Source: Tissierella sp. MB52-C2
GTDB taxonomy: Bacteria; Bacillota; Clostridia; Tissierellales; Tissierellaceae
Length of the DNA stretch: 64,000 nucleotides
NCBI RefSeq assembly: GCF_030931715.1
Contig: NZ_CP133261.1
Coordinates: forward strand, 1,860,001 to 1,924,000
Direction: 5' to 3'
Of the stretch, positions 24,851-34,079 are shown piece after piece. The stretch's first letter is position 1; every line of letters starts with the position of its first letter. Under the pieces are notes generated by a model. It had not been told where the DNA came from and did no database searches. It worked only from the letters and a program-made list of their open reading frames with translations. The position numbers and the translations under genes are program-made.

Positions 24851-26257
24851 TTAATCTCTAATATTATTTATTGTATGGATCATAATATCTCTCGCTATAG
24901 GTGCCGCAGTTTTCCCCCCTGTTGATCCTTCTTCTTCCAATATAACTGCAACAGCTACTTTTGGCTCATTTGCCGGAGCAAATCCTATAAACCAGGCATG
25001 GGATTTACCACTGGCATTTTCAGCAGTTCCTGTTTTTCCTGCTACTTCTATATTCTTTATTCTAGCATTTGTTCCTGTACCTGATTTTACTACTCCCACC
25101 ATCATATCCTTAACTTCATTTGCTGTAATAGGATCTGTAGCTTGAGATAAAGCTTCAGTATTATAGGTTTTTATCACTTTTCCACTTTTAGATATAATTT
25201 CTTTTACTAGTATTGGCTTTACGATTTCTCCTCCATTGGCAATACCAGAAGTGATCAATGCCATGTTCAATGGAGTAACTAATACCTTACCCTGACCTAT
25301 GGCTGAAGCAGCAATTTCTGTTTTATCTAAATTACCCTTATAAGGGAATTGTGAACTTTTAGTAGGCAAATCAAAGGAAATATCACTATTTATTAAAAAT
25401 TTATCTGCTACATTCCCCATTCTTTCTTTTCCTATCTGGATCGATTTCTCTGTAAAATAAGTATTACATGATTTAACCAATGCCTGTTTTAAATCAATAT
25501 GTCCATGGCCTTTTTGTTGATAGTCCTTAAATACATATCCATTAATTTTTGTACTTCCAACACAATCATACTGTTTATCTAAGCCTGGAGTATCTAGGGC
25601 TGCCACAGTAGTTAAAACCTTAAAGATAGACCCTGGAGCATATAATCCTTGAGTAGCTCTATTTACTAAGGGGCTATTTGGGTTTTCAGATATTTCCTTC
25701 CAGTCTGCCTTTAAGTTTGATACATCAAAATCTGGAAGACTTACCATAGCGTATATTTCCCCTGTAGTAGGATTCATAGCTACAATAGACCCTTTTTTTC
25801 CCTTTAATAATCCTCTGGCTTTATTTTGCAATTCATGATCTATAGTTAATTTAAGATTATTTCCTTCAGTAGTAGGTATTACTAAATTTTTTATTTCATT
25901 AATAGCTGCATTTTCATTTATATTTAATAAAGCATTATTATATTGAAGTTCTAAACCTACTTTCCCATATTCACGGTAACTATAACCTATTATATGACTA
26001 TATAATCTTCCGTAGGGATAGTATCTTTTATTTGTGTCATCTTTCTTTTCACTATATGCTAGTACCTTTTCATTCCTATCTAAAATAGATCCTCTAAGTA
26101 TTGATTCTTCATTGATCCATAATCTTTTATTATAACTATTATTTCTCACTGCCTCTGCTCTAAAAACTTGAAAATAACTTATATATACTATTAAACTAAT
26201 AAACATTAGACAAAATCCAACTAAGACAACTATTATTCTTTTAGTCTCTTTGTTCAT
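24851..26257 (-). CDS. Class B penicillin-binding protein (PbpA/FtsI-type transpeptidase)
   Basis: 468 residues: a short N-terminal membrane anchor (about 9-29), a small pedestal domain and a transpeptidase domain with the active-site motif PGSIFKV (catalytic Ser near 207), SCN (near 255) and KTGTAE (near 407). It crosslinks peptidoglycan outside the membrane and is the penicillin target. No PASTA domains are present, unlike SpoVD or PBP2x. Its gene overlaps the end of the FtsW/RodA gene, so the two form a SEDS glycosyltransferase-transpeptidase pair. ATG 26257 is chosen over the in-frame TTG at 26260 because AAGGAGG lies 6 nt before it. Whether it serves septation, elongation or spore cortex is not decided by the sequence. 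Confidence 0.9.
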   Translation of the reverse strand: MNKETKRIIVVLVGFCLMFISLIVYISYFQVFRAEAVRNNSYNKRLWINEESILRGSILDRNEKVLAYSEKKDDTNKRYYPYGRLYSHIIGYSYREYGKVGLELQYNNALLNINENAAINEIKNLVIPTTEGNNLKLTIDHELQNKARGLLKGKKGSIVAMNPTTGEIYAMVSLPDFDVSNLKADWKEISENPNSPLVNRATQGLYAPGSIFKVLTTVAALDTPGLDKQYDCVGSTKINGYVFKDYQQKGHGHIDLKQALVKSCNTYFTEKSIQIGKERMGNVADKFLINSDISFDLPTKSSQFPYKGNLDKTEIAASAIGQGKVLVTPLNMALITSGIANGGEIVKPILVKEIISKSGKVIKTYNTEALSQATDPITANEVKDMMVGVVKSGTGTNARIKNIEVAGKTGTAENASGKSHAWFIGFAPANEPKVAVAVILEEEGSTGGKTAAPIARDIMIHTINNIRD

Positions 26258-27488
26258 CAAGTTCCTCCTTTACTTTTATTTCTTCAGAACATATTTGGAG
26301 TACTCCAAGGGCAATAAAGCTAGATAACATGGAACTTCCTCCATAACTAATGAAAGGCAAAGTAAGCCCTGTTAATGGTATCATCTTTAAAACTCCCCCT
26401 AGAATAATAAATGATTGTATTCCGAATAAAATGCTAATACCTAAAGCAAGTATTTTATAAAATAAATTTTCTTGTGATATAGCTATTTTAAATCCTCTAT
26501 ATACAAGAATCATAAATAACATTATTATACCTATACCAGTAAATACTCCCATTTCCTCACATATAGCAGAAAAAATAAAATCTGTATATACTACTGGAAT
26601 AAAGTCTGGATAGCCTAAGCCTAAGCCCCTGCCAAAAAATCCGCCTTCAGCAATGGCAAATAAAGATTGTGTTATTTGGTAACCTTGTCTCTCTATATAT
26701 TTCCATGGATTTAGCCACGATTGAAATCTAATCTTAACATGATCAAACAATGTATATCCTAATATACCGCCTATGGCAAATAATCCTATATTGTACAAGA
26801 CAAGCCTTCTATCTTCTTCATAAATAAACTGAATCATAATAAATATGCCATAGAACACCAAGGATGTACCTAAATCTCTTTGTAAAAATAATAGTAAAAT
26901 GAAAGAATATATAATTCCCATTAAATAATAATCACTATATTTTATACCTTTCCATCTAGAAGTATCAGAATAATAAGAAGCCAATATGAATATTGCTAAA
27001 AGCTTAGTAATCTCAGCAGGCTGAAATGCAATTCCACCAAAACTAACCCAGTTTATTGCCCCACCCTTTCTGCTTCCAAATACAAAAGTAATGAAAAATA
27101 AAATATATGAAGCAATTATATAAATGTATATCCAATTTTTCCAGCCTCTAATATACTTTAAAACAAAATATGTTAGGAAAAATAAAAATATCCCCATGGA
27201 TATCCATATCAACTGTTTTATACCCAAACTTGAATCAATTCTATATATCATTACTACTCCTATGGATATGAGCATAGTAACGATTAGGAATATATAATTA
27301 TCTCCATATGAAATTTTACTCAATATATAGTTTGATAAATATATTATAATTACTAGACCAATACCTGTACTTAAAGTCAGCCTATCTATTTTTTCCCCCT
27401 CATAGGCAAACAATAAAAATAATGCTAAAATTTCAAAAATGAATAATAAATTTCTGGGGGACTTTGCTCTAATTCCTTTTTTAAACAT
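26241..27488 (-). CDS. SEDS-family peptidoglycan glycosyltransferase (FtsW/RodA/SpoVE)
   Basis: 415 residues with about ten membrane helices. Conserved SEDS features are seen: GGAINWVSFGGIAFQPAEI, FLQRDLGTSLV, the GRGLGLGYPDFIP loop, and the C-terminal IPLTGLTLPFISYGGSS motif. It polymerises lipid II into glycan strands in partnership with a class B PBP, here encoded by the overlapping downstream gene. An FHA-domain protein gene precedes it by 9 nt. The set FHA-RodA/FtsW-PbpA recalls the actinobacterial wall operon and is also common in Clostridia. Subtype (division, elongation or sporulation) cannot be assigned. ATG 27488 has TAGGAG upstream. Confidence 0.92.
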   Translation of the reverse strand: MFKKGIRAKSPRNLLFIFEILALFLLFAYEGEKIDRLTLSTGIGLVIIIYLSNYILSKISYGDNYIFLIVTMLISIGVVMIYRIDSSLGIKQLIWISMGIFLFFLTYFVLKYIRGWKNWIYIYIIASYILFFITFVFGSRKGGAINWVSFGGIAFQPAEITKLLAIFILASYYSDTSRWKGIKYSDYYLMGIIYSFILLLFLQRDLGTSLVFYGIFIMIQFIYEEDRRLVLYNIGLFAIGGILGYTLFDHVKIRFQSWLNPWKYIERQGYQITQSLFAIAEGGFFGRGLGLGYPDFIPVVYTDFIFSAICEEMGVFTGIGIIMLFMILVYRGFKIAISQENLFYKILALGISILFGIQSFIILGGVLKMIPLTGLTLPFISYGGSSMLSSFIALGVLQICSEEIKVKEELDEQRD

Positions 27489-27497
27489 AGTATTCTC

Positions 27498-27926
27498 CTA
27501 TCTATTTACAAACAAAAATTCTATTTGTCCTGCCCTAACAATGTCTCCATCTTCTAATTGCACTGCATCAAATATTTTATCTCCATTTAAATATGTACCA
27601 TTTGCACTATTTAAATCTTCAAGATAATAATCTCCCTCATCTTCTATTATTTGAAAATGTTTTTTAGATATAAAAGGATCCTTTACTATAATATTATTTT
27701 GACCATTTCTACCTAAAGTTATAGTTTCATCAATAGAATAATATTCCTTTATTTTATATGGTAAAGACTCTTTTCTATTAATTAACTTTAAATAGACCCT
27801 ATTATCGGAAGATATTCCCTCTATACCTTTTATATCTAAATATATAAGTCTTATGATACTAAAAATAAATAAATAAATAATTATAATAAATATATATTTA
27901 AATAATATTGCTAATATATTATACAT
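27498..27926 (-). CDS. Membrane-anchored FHA-domain protein
   Basis: 142 residues from ATG 27926, fixed by GGAGG 8 nt upstream. The longer in-frame TTG at 27941 overlaps this site and is rejected. A membrane helix fills about residues 1-25. The C-terminal half is an FHA domain with the phosphothreonine-binding signature LGRNGQNNIIVKDPFISKKHF followed by DLNSANGTYLNGDKI. FHA domains bind phosphothreonine, so it probably links Ser/Thr kinase signalling to the SEDS/PBP pair encoded just downstream. It is the first gene of the three-gene wall cluster. Confidence 0.92.
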   Translation of the reverse strand: MYNILAILFKYIFIIIIYLFIFSIIRLIYLDIKGIEGISSDNRVYLKLINRKESLPYKIKEYYSIDETITLGRNGQNNIIVKDPFISKKHFQIIEDEGDYYLEDLNSANGTYLNGDKIFDAVQLEDGDIVRAGQIEFLFVNR

Positions 27927-28066
27927 AATCCATTCCTCCAAAACTTTCTATATCTAATTATGTTATCACAAACTTATACTAATGTGAATGATTTTCAATT
28001 TATAGTGTTTAAATAATTAGTGAAATTTGATAAAATAAATTTAAATAAATGAACGGGGGTGTAAAG

Positions 28067-28465
28067 TTGAATAAATTAAGTCGTTCTAAACAAAATCAAA
28101 TGCTTTCTGGTGTGTGTGGCGGTATAGGAGAATATTTTCACATTGATCCTACTATAGTTCGTATTGCTTGGGTGTTACTGGGATTGCCATCTTTTGGCAT
28201 AGCATTTATAGTCTATCTAATATGTAGCGTTATTATACCTGAAGATGATGGCGCTATTTATGGTAATGCTACTAATAATAACGAAAAAATCCGTCAAAAT
28301 ACTCCTTTATTTATAGGCCTAGGTTTAATAATATGGGGTGTTGTTTTATTAGTAAAAATATTATTTCCTTGGTTTACCTTTAGAATTATAAATTTTTGGA
28401 AGTATTGGCCTGTATTATTAATATTATTAGGTATATATATATTAATTAATCAAAGAGATAGGTAA
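28067..28465 (+). CDS. PspC-domain membrane protein
   Basis: 132 residues. The N-terminal PspC domain (LSRSKQNQMLSGVCGGIGEYF, DPTIVRIAW) carries one membrane helix. A second hydrophobic region of two helices follows (about 78-97 and 107-125), similar to the LiaI/DUF5668-type fold. PspC proteins respond to envelope stress. The preferred start is TTG 28067, 5 nt after the GGGGGTG site. The upstream ATG at 28049 would put this ribosome site inside the coding sequence. It is divergent from the FHA gene and followed closely by recX. Confidence 0.85.
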   Translation: MNKLSRSKQNQMLSGVCGGIGEYFHIDPTIVRIAWVLLGLPSFGIAFIVYLICSVIIPEDDGAIYGNATNNNEKIRQNTPLFIGLGLIIWGVVLLVKILFPWFTFRIINFWKYWPVLLILLGIYILINQRDR

Positions 28466-28543
28466 AATTTCTTTCAATTTATATTTTATGGTATACTATG
28501 ATATACTATAGTAAAATATTTAGCTTTAATGAGAGAGGTTATT

Positions 28544-29164
28544 ATGAAGATTACCAATATTGAACCACAAAGAAATAAAAATAGGGTCAATATCTATGTA
28601 GATAATGTTTTTTCCATAGGTATAGAAGATGAGCTTAGATTTAAATATAACTTAAGGGTTGGAATGGAAGTTACTGATGAATTTATTAAAGACATTCTTA
28701 AAGTCGAGGAGCAAAACAAAGTAACCAGTCATGCACTTAATTTATTATCCTATAGACAAAGATCAGAAAAGGAAATATATATGGCCTTAAAGCGCAAAAA
28801 CTTTGAAGATATTTATATAAGTAAAGCAATTGATTATTGTAAGGAAAACAATTATATAAATGATAAGGCCTTTGCAGAAGCTTTCGTAAAAGATAAAGTA
28901 AATCTTAATAAACTTGGTCCAGAAAGGATAAAATATGAACTAATACTAAAGGGAGTCTCTAAAGACATTATAGATAGTGTCCTAGTATTAGACAGAGATG
29001 ATCAATATGAAATGGCTTTGGAGTTGGCCATTAAAAAGCTAAATTCTTATAAGAATGATGACAAAAATTCCATTTATAGGAAACTTAGTGGATTTTTACA
29101 GCGAAAGGGATATTCCTATGATATTATTTCTAAAGTAATGAATGAAGCCCTTAGGGATAGGTGA
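28544..29164 (+). CDS. recX: Regulatory protein RecX
   Basis: 206 residues starting at ATG 28544, preceded by GAGAGG; an earlier in-frame ATG at 28529 overlaps the ribosome site and is rejected. The body contains the three-helix repeats of RecX, with the SYRQRSEKEIYMALKRKNF and INDKAFAEAFVKDKV segments and GLRDR-like end EALRDR. RecX binds RecA filaments and inhibits recombinase activity. The RecX of this class has an N-terminal extension with a KITNIEPQRNKNRVNIYVDN start, typical of clostridial proteins. It follows the PspC gene by 78 nt and precedes the GIY-YIG gene by 6 nt. Confidence 0.9.
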   Translation: MKITNIEPQRNKNRVNIYVDNVFSIGIEDELRFKYNLRVGMEVTDEFIKDILKVEEQNKVTSHALNLLSYRQRSEKEIYMALKRKNFEDIYISKAIDYCKENNYINDKAFAEAFVKDKVNLNKLGPERIKYELILKGVSKDIIDSVLVLDRDDQYEMALELAIKKLNSYKNDDKNSIYRKLSGFLQRKGYSYDIISKVMNEALRDR

Positions 29165-29170
29165 AATATT

Positions 29171-29428
29171 TTGTGCTATGTTTATATCTTACAATGTAAA
29201 GATGATACTCTTTATACTGGTTGGACTACAAATTTAGATAAAAGAATCCATAAACACAATTTAGGAAAAGCTGCTAAATATACTCGTGGCAGAACTCCTG
29301 TTAAACTTGTATATTTTGAAGAATTCGACAATAAAATTGAGGCTCAAAAAAGGGAATATGCTATAAAACAACTTTCTAGAGTGAAGAAATTAGCCCTTAT
29401 AGAAGAAAATATCCGTAATTGTAAATAG
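29171..29428 (+). CDS. GIY-YIG endonuclease-fold protein (UPF0213/YazA type)
   Basis: 85 residues. The GIY-YIG nuclease core reads YVYILQCKDDTLYTGWT (here YIL and YTG form the two strands), with RIHKHN and the conserved Glu in the FEEF segment. Stand-alone proteins of this size (UPF0213) are widespread and poorly characterised; DNA repair is assumed. The start is TTG 29171, behind an AGGTGA site at the recX stop, so it is probably translated from the recX transcript. It converges on the lipoprotein gene at 29432 with a hairpin across both stop codons. Confidence 0.9.
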   Translation: MCYVYILQCKDDTLYTGWTTNLDKRIHKHNLGKAAKYTRGRTPVKLVYFEEFDNKIEAQKREYAIKQLSRVKKLALIEENIRNCK

Positions 29429-29439
29429 CAATTACGGAT
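29411..29439. terminator. Hairpin across convergent stop codons
   Basis: An 11-bp perfect inverted repeat (ATCCGTAATTG/CAATTACGGAT) with a 7-nt loop covers the ends of the GIY-YIG and lipoprotein genes. There is no clear T-run after it, so termination efficiency is uncertain. Confidence 0.5.
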
Positions 29440-30913
29440 AAATACTTTCTGCTCCATTTTTTATAACTTCTTCTTCCCAAATCATAGTATATCTTCCTGC
29501 TGCCCATTCTGCCATGACTATGCTATCAGAACTATTCAGCTTAACCTTTCCTATTTCTTTTGGAGATATTTCATGGTCATGTATCTCGTATATTAATATA
29601 TTATTTCTTGTAACAATAAGGATTATATCTTCGTTGGGAGATGAAAATGCATCTATAGCTTCAGGAACCTTAGATTTTATCACATTCCATGGTATAGCCA
29701 GTTCATCATAGTTTACTAACTCCTTTGGAGGAATAGTTTTTATATTATAATCCTTATATAACTCTTCATTTTCACTTATATAATTTATTCTTCCCTTCAT
29801 AATCCAATGTCCATTTCTTCTAGATAATCCAAAACTTTTTTCATCTAATTCCATATTAGAACTAGTCTTAATTATTCCCTGTGCACCCTCTATAAATGCT
29901 TCTAGTCTCTCATCACCTATTATATCTGAAATTTTAATGGCTTTTTCATCTTTTAAATAATCTATTGGATATACTTGAATAGTTTTTCTATTATCTAGCA
30001 TATCTATGGTTTCTGTAGATATATAATCATTTCCAACATATAAGATATTTTTAAGTCTTGAATAACTTTTATTATTAGATATTTGATATAGGGAAGCTGA
30101 TAAATCATTTAACTCTTCTTTAAATTTTCCTTTTTGTACTGCATTAATTTCATCATTAATAGCCCCATTATTCTCCCTATTTACATCAACTAGCCAAAAT
30201 CCTTTTTTTCTTGGAAGCAACAAATCTTTTAATTCATACATAGATGCCATATTACGATTATTCGTTCTAATCCAAAGAGTCTTATAACTCCAATTGTCCC
30301 TTCCGCTTTCTTCATCATAAAAATGAGTTTTAATTCCTAAAAGAATTCCTGATCTTAAAGTATCAACTTCTTCTATATTAGAACTCCTCATTATACTTTT
30401 TTCAATATTTATATATCTAAGAATTTCTTCGCTGCTCACTTGATCCACAGACTTTTTAAAAAAGTAAAATCTATCATGGGTAAAGCTTACAATTTCTTCA
30501 TCATTATATTTTATAATCTCCTTAAAAAATTGATTATCACTAAATATAGTTATTATCTGAACTTTGCCTTCCGTAAGTCCTAAATCTTCAGGACTCATTT
30601 TATATTTATACAATAAATAATCGGAAAGGCTCACATTCTTTAACTTATACACAGGATTTAAGACAAAATCTTCTCCTATTACGGCTGCTGATTTATGAAA
30701 TAAAGCTTCTTTATTTAATGCGGATAATTCTTCTTCAGCATTAGCTTCATATTCACCACCTATGCTTTTTTCTACGACCCACTTTCCCAATAATGGTGGC
30801 AGCTTATTTTCTGGTGCCTTTATCTTATCTTTAGTGTCAAACTTACTAATGCTGCATGAGCTTAATGAAAAAATTAAAATTATAGCTATTATTATTAAGC
30901 ATAGTTTCTTCAT
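29432..30913 (-). CDS. Lipoprotein of unknown function in a two-component operon
   Basis: 493 residues. The N-terminus is a lipoprotein signal (hydrophobic stretch ending in LSSC, Cys 20), so it should be anchored outside the membrane. The rest is soluble, mixed alpha/beta, with no enzyme motif that I recognise. It ends in a stretch with repeated Trp (MAEWAAGRYTMIWEEEVI), and a central DKLN-rich region carries many Ser. The start overlaps the sensor kinase stop by 4 nt (ATGA), so it is co-translated with the kinase and probably modulates or reports to it. Similar lipoproteins next to kinases bind extracellular ligands or wall fragments, but that role is inference. Confidence 0.85.
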   Translation of the reverse strand: MKKLCLIIIAIILIFSLSSCSISKFDTKDKIKAPENKLPPLLGKWVVEKSIGGEYEANAEEELSALNKEALFHKSAAVIGEDFVLNPVYKLKNVSLSDYLLYKYKMSPEDLGLTEGKVQIITIFSDNQFFKEIIKYNDEEIVSFTHDRFYFFKKSVDQVSSEEILRYINIEKSIMRSSNIEEVDTLRSGILLGIKTHFYDEESGRDNWSYKTLWIRTNNRNMASMYELKDLLLPRKKGFWLVDVNRENNGAINDEINAVQKGKFKEELNDLSASLYQISNNKSYSRLKNILYVGNDYISTETIDMLDNRKTIQVYPIDYLKDEKAIKISDIIGDERLEAFIEGAQGIIKTSSNMELDEKSFGLSRRNGHWIMKGRINYISENEELYKDYNIKTIPPKELVNYDELAIPWNVIKSKVPEAIDAFSSPNEDIILIVTRNNILIYEIHDHEISPKEIGKVKLNSSDSIVMAEWAAGRYTMIWEEEVIKNGAESIYP

Positions 30914-32310
30914 TGATTAACCTCTCCTAAGGGCAAAGTCACTCTTACTAGAGTTCCTTCATTAATATTGGATAATATCTCCATAGTTCCATTATGAAGC
31001 TTAGCTATTTCGTCACATATAGATAGACCTATACCACTATGAGATTTGCTGTTTTTCCCTTTATAGAATTTTTCCTTTACTTTCGGTAAATCCTCCTCAG
31101 ATATACCAGGACCATTATCCTTTACCTCTAATATTAAATTATTCTCCTTTTTAAAAGCATTTAATATTACAACTCCACCTTCAGGTGTAAACTTAAATGC
31201 ATTGTCTAAAAGATTAATAAGCAACTGTTTTATCCTGTTTTCATCACCTAATATATATCCTAGGTCATTATTTATATTAATAATAAATTGTATCTCATTA
31301 TTCTTAGCCTTTGGATATAGTTGCTTTCCTATTATATTAATAGTATCCTCAATTTCAAACTCATCTTTTTCAAGTTTTATTCTTCCAGAAACAAATCTTG
31401 AAAAATCTAAAAGTTCTTCCACCATTGTAGTCAATCTATCACTTTCTTTTTCTATGATTTCAAGCCCATCTAATATAATCTCATTTTCATTAAAATCTTC
31501 AGATTTTAAAGTTATTGCCCAGCCTTTTATTGATGTTAATGGAGTCCTAAGCTCATGAGATATAGATGATATAAAGTCATTTTTAATTTGTTCTTTTTTT
31601 ATTAATTCCTCTGCCATATAATTCAATGTGTCAGAAAGTTTACCAATTTCATCTTGAAGCTTAACTTGACTTCTAACCTTTAATTGTCCATCTGCCATTT
31701 TTTCCGCCACATCTGTTACTTCTTTAAGGGGCTTCACTATGGAATTGGCTAGAAATACACTCACTAGTCCAGATATAAATACTACTACTAGTCCCATACT
31801 AAGGATTAAAAAAGAAACAGATCTTATGGTATCATCAGTTTCTTTAAGAGATGTAATAAATCTAATAATTCCTATTACTCTATCCTGCTCTTTAATTGCT
31901 GTAGATACAGACATAACTGTATTATTATAATAGTTAACTTTACCTGTCCATATTCCTTTCTCTCCATTTATAGCTGCTTTTATATCGGGGTATAAATTTG
32001 AATCATCGTTTATAACTCCCAAGGAATCCATTAATAACCTTCCTTCAGGATCTAGTATTTGTACTTCTGCATTGGTATGCTGCCAAAATACATCTACATC
32101 ATCTATTACTATATCTTCCAATGAATCTGAAGAAAAATACCTTAAATAATAATCTCTAGAAAATTCAATTTGATTTTTAAGTATATCCTCAATATTTCTA
32201 TAATAATATTCCTTTACTGCCTTGATAAGCCCTATTTCTAAAATTAGTACAGTTATAACAATGACCAACATAAAGTTTTTAACTAATCTTGTCTTTATAC
32301 TTTTTTTCAT
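30910..32310 (-). CDS. Sensor histidine kinase
   Basis: 466 residues: a first membrane helix (about 10-30), an extracytoplasmic sensor domain (about 31-160), a second helix (about 165-188), a HAMP linker (about 190-240), a HisKA dimerisation domain with SSISHELRTPL (phospho-accepting His 252) and a HATPase domain with the N box (LINLLDNAFKF), DNGPGI and GIGLSI. It autophosphorylates on receiving an envelope signal and passes the phosphate to the response regulator encoded 11 nt upstream. The sensor-domain type is not recognised. Its stop overlaps the lipoprotein gene, so signal input may involve that lipoprotein. Confidence 0.95.
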   Translation of the reverse strand: MKKSIKTRLVKNFMLVIVITVLILEIGLIKAVKEYYYRNIEDILKNQIEFSRDYYLRYFSSDSLEDIVIDDVDVFWQHTNAEVQILDPEGRLLMDSLGVINDDSNLYPDIKAAINGEKGIWTGKVNYYNNTVMSVSTAIKEQDRVIGIIRFITSLKETDDTIRSVSFLILSMGLVVVFISGLVSVFLANSIVKPLKEVTDVAEKMADGQLKVRSQVKLQDEIGKLSDTLNYMAEELIKKEQIKNDFISSISHELRTPLTSIKGWAITLKSEDFNENEIILDGLEIIEKESDRLTTMVEELLDFSRFVSGRIKLEKDEFEIEDTINIIGKQLYPKAKNNEIQFIININNDLGYILGDENRIKQLLINLLDNAFKFTPEGGVVILNAFKKENNLILEVKDNGPGISEEDLPKVKEKFYKGKNSKSHSGIGLSICDEIAKLHNGTMEILSNINEGTLVRVTLPLGEVNQ

Positions 32311-32321
32311 ATATCTAACCT

Positions 32322-33017
32322 CTAACTTTTATCCTTCCATCTATATCCGATTCCCCAAACAGTTTGTATAAACATTGGTTCACTAGGATTATCTTCTATT
32401 TTAGCCCTAAGTCTTCTAATATTTACATCTACAATTTTAGAATCACCTATAAAATCATATCCCCAAACTTGATTTAAAATTTCATCCCTTTTAAAAGCCC
32501 TTCCTGGGTTCTCTATAAATATCTTTGCTATGGCATATTCTGTAGGGGTAAGCTCTATTTCTTTATTATCTTTATAAAATTTACGAGAATATATATCTAC
32601 CTTAAAGGGTTTAGAGTATAGAATACTGTTTGTTTCTACATTATCTATAGCTTCTATTCTTCTTCCCAAGGATTTTACTCTTAGGACTAGTTCTGTAGGA
32701 TTAAAAGGTTTAGTAATATAGTCGTCAGTTCCATACTCTAATCCCATGATTTTATCTATATCTTGAGTTTTAGCTGTAAGCATTATTATACCTAAACTTG
32801 GAAATTCATCCCTTAAAATTTTACAAACTTGAAAACCGTCTATTTCAGGTAACATAATGTCTAGAATTACTATATCTATTTCTTCTTTTCTAGCAATATC
32901 TATTCCCTCTTCACCACTTCCTGCTTCAAATACGTTAAATCCATTTCTCTCAAGATTTATTCTTATAAATTTTCTTATGGAAGTTTCATCTTCTACTATT
33001 AGAATTGATTTGTTCAT
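32322..33017 (-). CDS. OmpR/PhoB-family response regulator
   Basis: 231 residues. The receiver domain has the phosphoacceptor Asp 53 (VILDIMLPEIDGFQV), acidic pocket ED at 9-10 and Lys near 103 in TKPFNP. The C-terminal winged helix has the LTPTEYAIAKIF and VDVNIRRLRAKI motifs of OmpR/PhoB proteins. It is the partner of the kinase encoded 11 nt downstream and is preceded by the polysaccharide deacetylase gene (19-nt gap). The regulon is unknown; wall-related genes in the operon suggest envelope control. The kinase-regulator pair with an envelope lipoprotein and deacetylase looks like one unit. Confidence 0.95.
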   Translation of the reverse strand: MNKSILIVEDETSIRKFIRINLERNGFNVFEAGSGEEGIDIARKEEIDIVILDIMLPEIDGFQVCKILRDEFPSLGIIMLTAKTQDIDKIMGLEYGTDDYITKPFNPTELVLRVKSLGRRIEAIDNVETNSILYSKPFKVDIYSRKFYKDNKEIELTPTEYAIAKIFIENPGRAFKRDEILNQVWGYDFIGDSKIVDVNIRRLRAKIEDNPSEPMFIQTVWGIGYRWKDKS

Positions 33018-33036
33018 TTAAAATCCCATCCTTAAT

Positions 33037-33906
33037 CTACTCTTGACTTAGAGCTCTAAACTCATATCCTTCCTCAATAAGGTAATCTATTATTTCACGT
33101 AAGCCATCTGCCGTTGTTTGCTTTGCATCTGTATCATGCATTAATATGATTACTTCTTTTTTCCCTTTTGTTGTTGATTTTGCTCTATATACTAGCTTTT
33201 CCTTTGATAAACCTATGCCCTCTGCATCTCCATTTAATGCATTCCAATTATAGTTTTTATATCCCATATCTGTAAACATCTTTAAAAACTTTTGTTTATG
33301 TTTTTCAAAGGAACCTCCTGGCATTCTTAATAGCTTAGTCTCAAATTCTTCCCCTAATACTTCTTTTAAGGCTTTTTCCGTTGATTTGACTTCTCCTAAG
33401 AAGTTCTTAGTATCTTTATATATATATTTATAGTTATGGCTATAGGAATGATGTCCTATAGAATGTCCTTCTTCATAAGTTCTCTTCAACACATCTGGAT
33501 TTACCTTAACCATTTTTCCTAAGATAAAAAATGTTGCCTTAATATCATATTCATCTAAAATATCTAAAATTTGATTTGTTACTTTTTTTGATGGTCCATC
33601 ATCAAAGGTTAAGTAAGCCACTTTAGTATTTTGCTTTTGGTCTTCTGCCTTTGCTTTTTCTTCTGCTATTCTTTTTTCCTCTTCTGCTTTTGCTTCTATC
33701 TGTCTAATTTCTTCACCCAATGCCTGATTAATTGGATTTTTTTCACCCATTATATTTAGAGTATCTGTTACACTTATGGCAACAGCAGAATTAGTTGATT
33801 TGTTAAAAAGTTTTACAGATGTAGTTCCTATCAGAAAAAATATAATAGCTAAAAAGACAATATTTCTTCTTCTTCTTACAATAAACCTCTTTTTTGTTCT
33901 TCTCAC
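33037..33906 (-). CDS. Polysaccharide deacetylase (NodB homology), membrane-anchored
   Basis: 289 residues. A basic N-terminus (RRTKKRFIVRRRR) and a membrane helix (about 14-31) place the rest outside the cell. A short charged linker (about 66-95, Glu/Lys/Ala-rich) leads to the NodB domain with TFDDGPS (100-106; catalytic Asp), HHSYSH (152-157; metal His) and ILMHDTD at the end. Family members remove N-acetyl groups from peptidoglycan or other polysaccharides. Start is GTG 33906, behind AAGGAGTG. It is the first gene of the regulator/kinase/lipoprotein operon, so wall modification may be controlled by that pair. Confidence 0.93.
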   Translation of the reverse strand: MRRTKKRFIVRRRRNIVFLAIIFFLIGTTSVKLFNKSTNSAVAISVTDTLNIMGEKNPINQALGEEIRQIEAKAEEEKRIAEEKAKAEDQKQNTKVAYLTFDDGPSKKVTNQILDILDEYDIKATFFILGKMVKVNPDVLKRTYEEGHSIGHHSYSHNYKYIYKDTKNFLGEVKSTEKALKEVLGEEFETKLLRMPGGSFEKHKQKFLKMFTDMGYKNYNWNALNGDAEGIGLSKEKLVYRAKSTTKGKKEVIILMHDTDAKQTTADGLREIIDYLIEEGYEFRALSQE

Positions 33907-34054
33907 TTATGTCACTCCTTTATCCCATGCCATATTCTATAGTCTCATTTTAGCATATAATAGTTCTTAATTCTATTGGTTACAAATAATTTAATAATTA
34001 GTTACAAAGTGCTTACATTATCTTATATATTTCCATAATTTGAGTTTTCAAACT

Positions 34055-34078
34055 AAATAGGCTGAAATCAGCCTATTT
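34055..34078 (-). terminator. Possible terminator after the 105-aa gene
   Basis: An 11-bp stem (AAATAGGCTGA/TCAGCCTATTT) with a 2-nt loop sits 2 nt after the stop of the gene at 34080-34397. The downstream T content on the minus strand is only moderate. Confidence 0.5.
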
Positions 34079-34079
34079 A

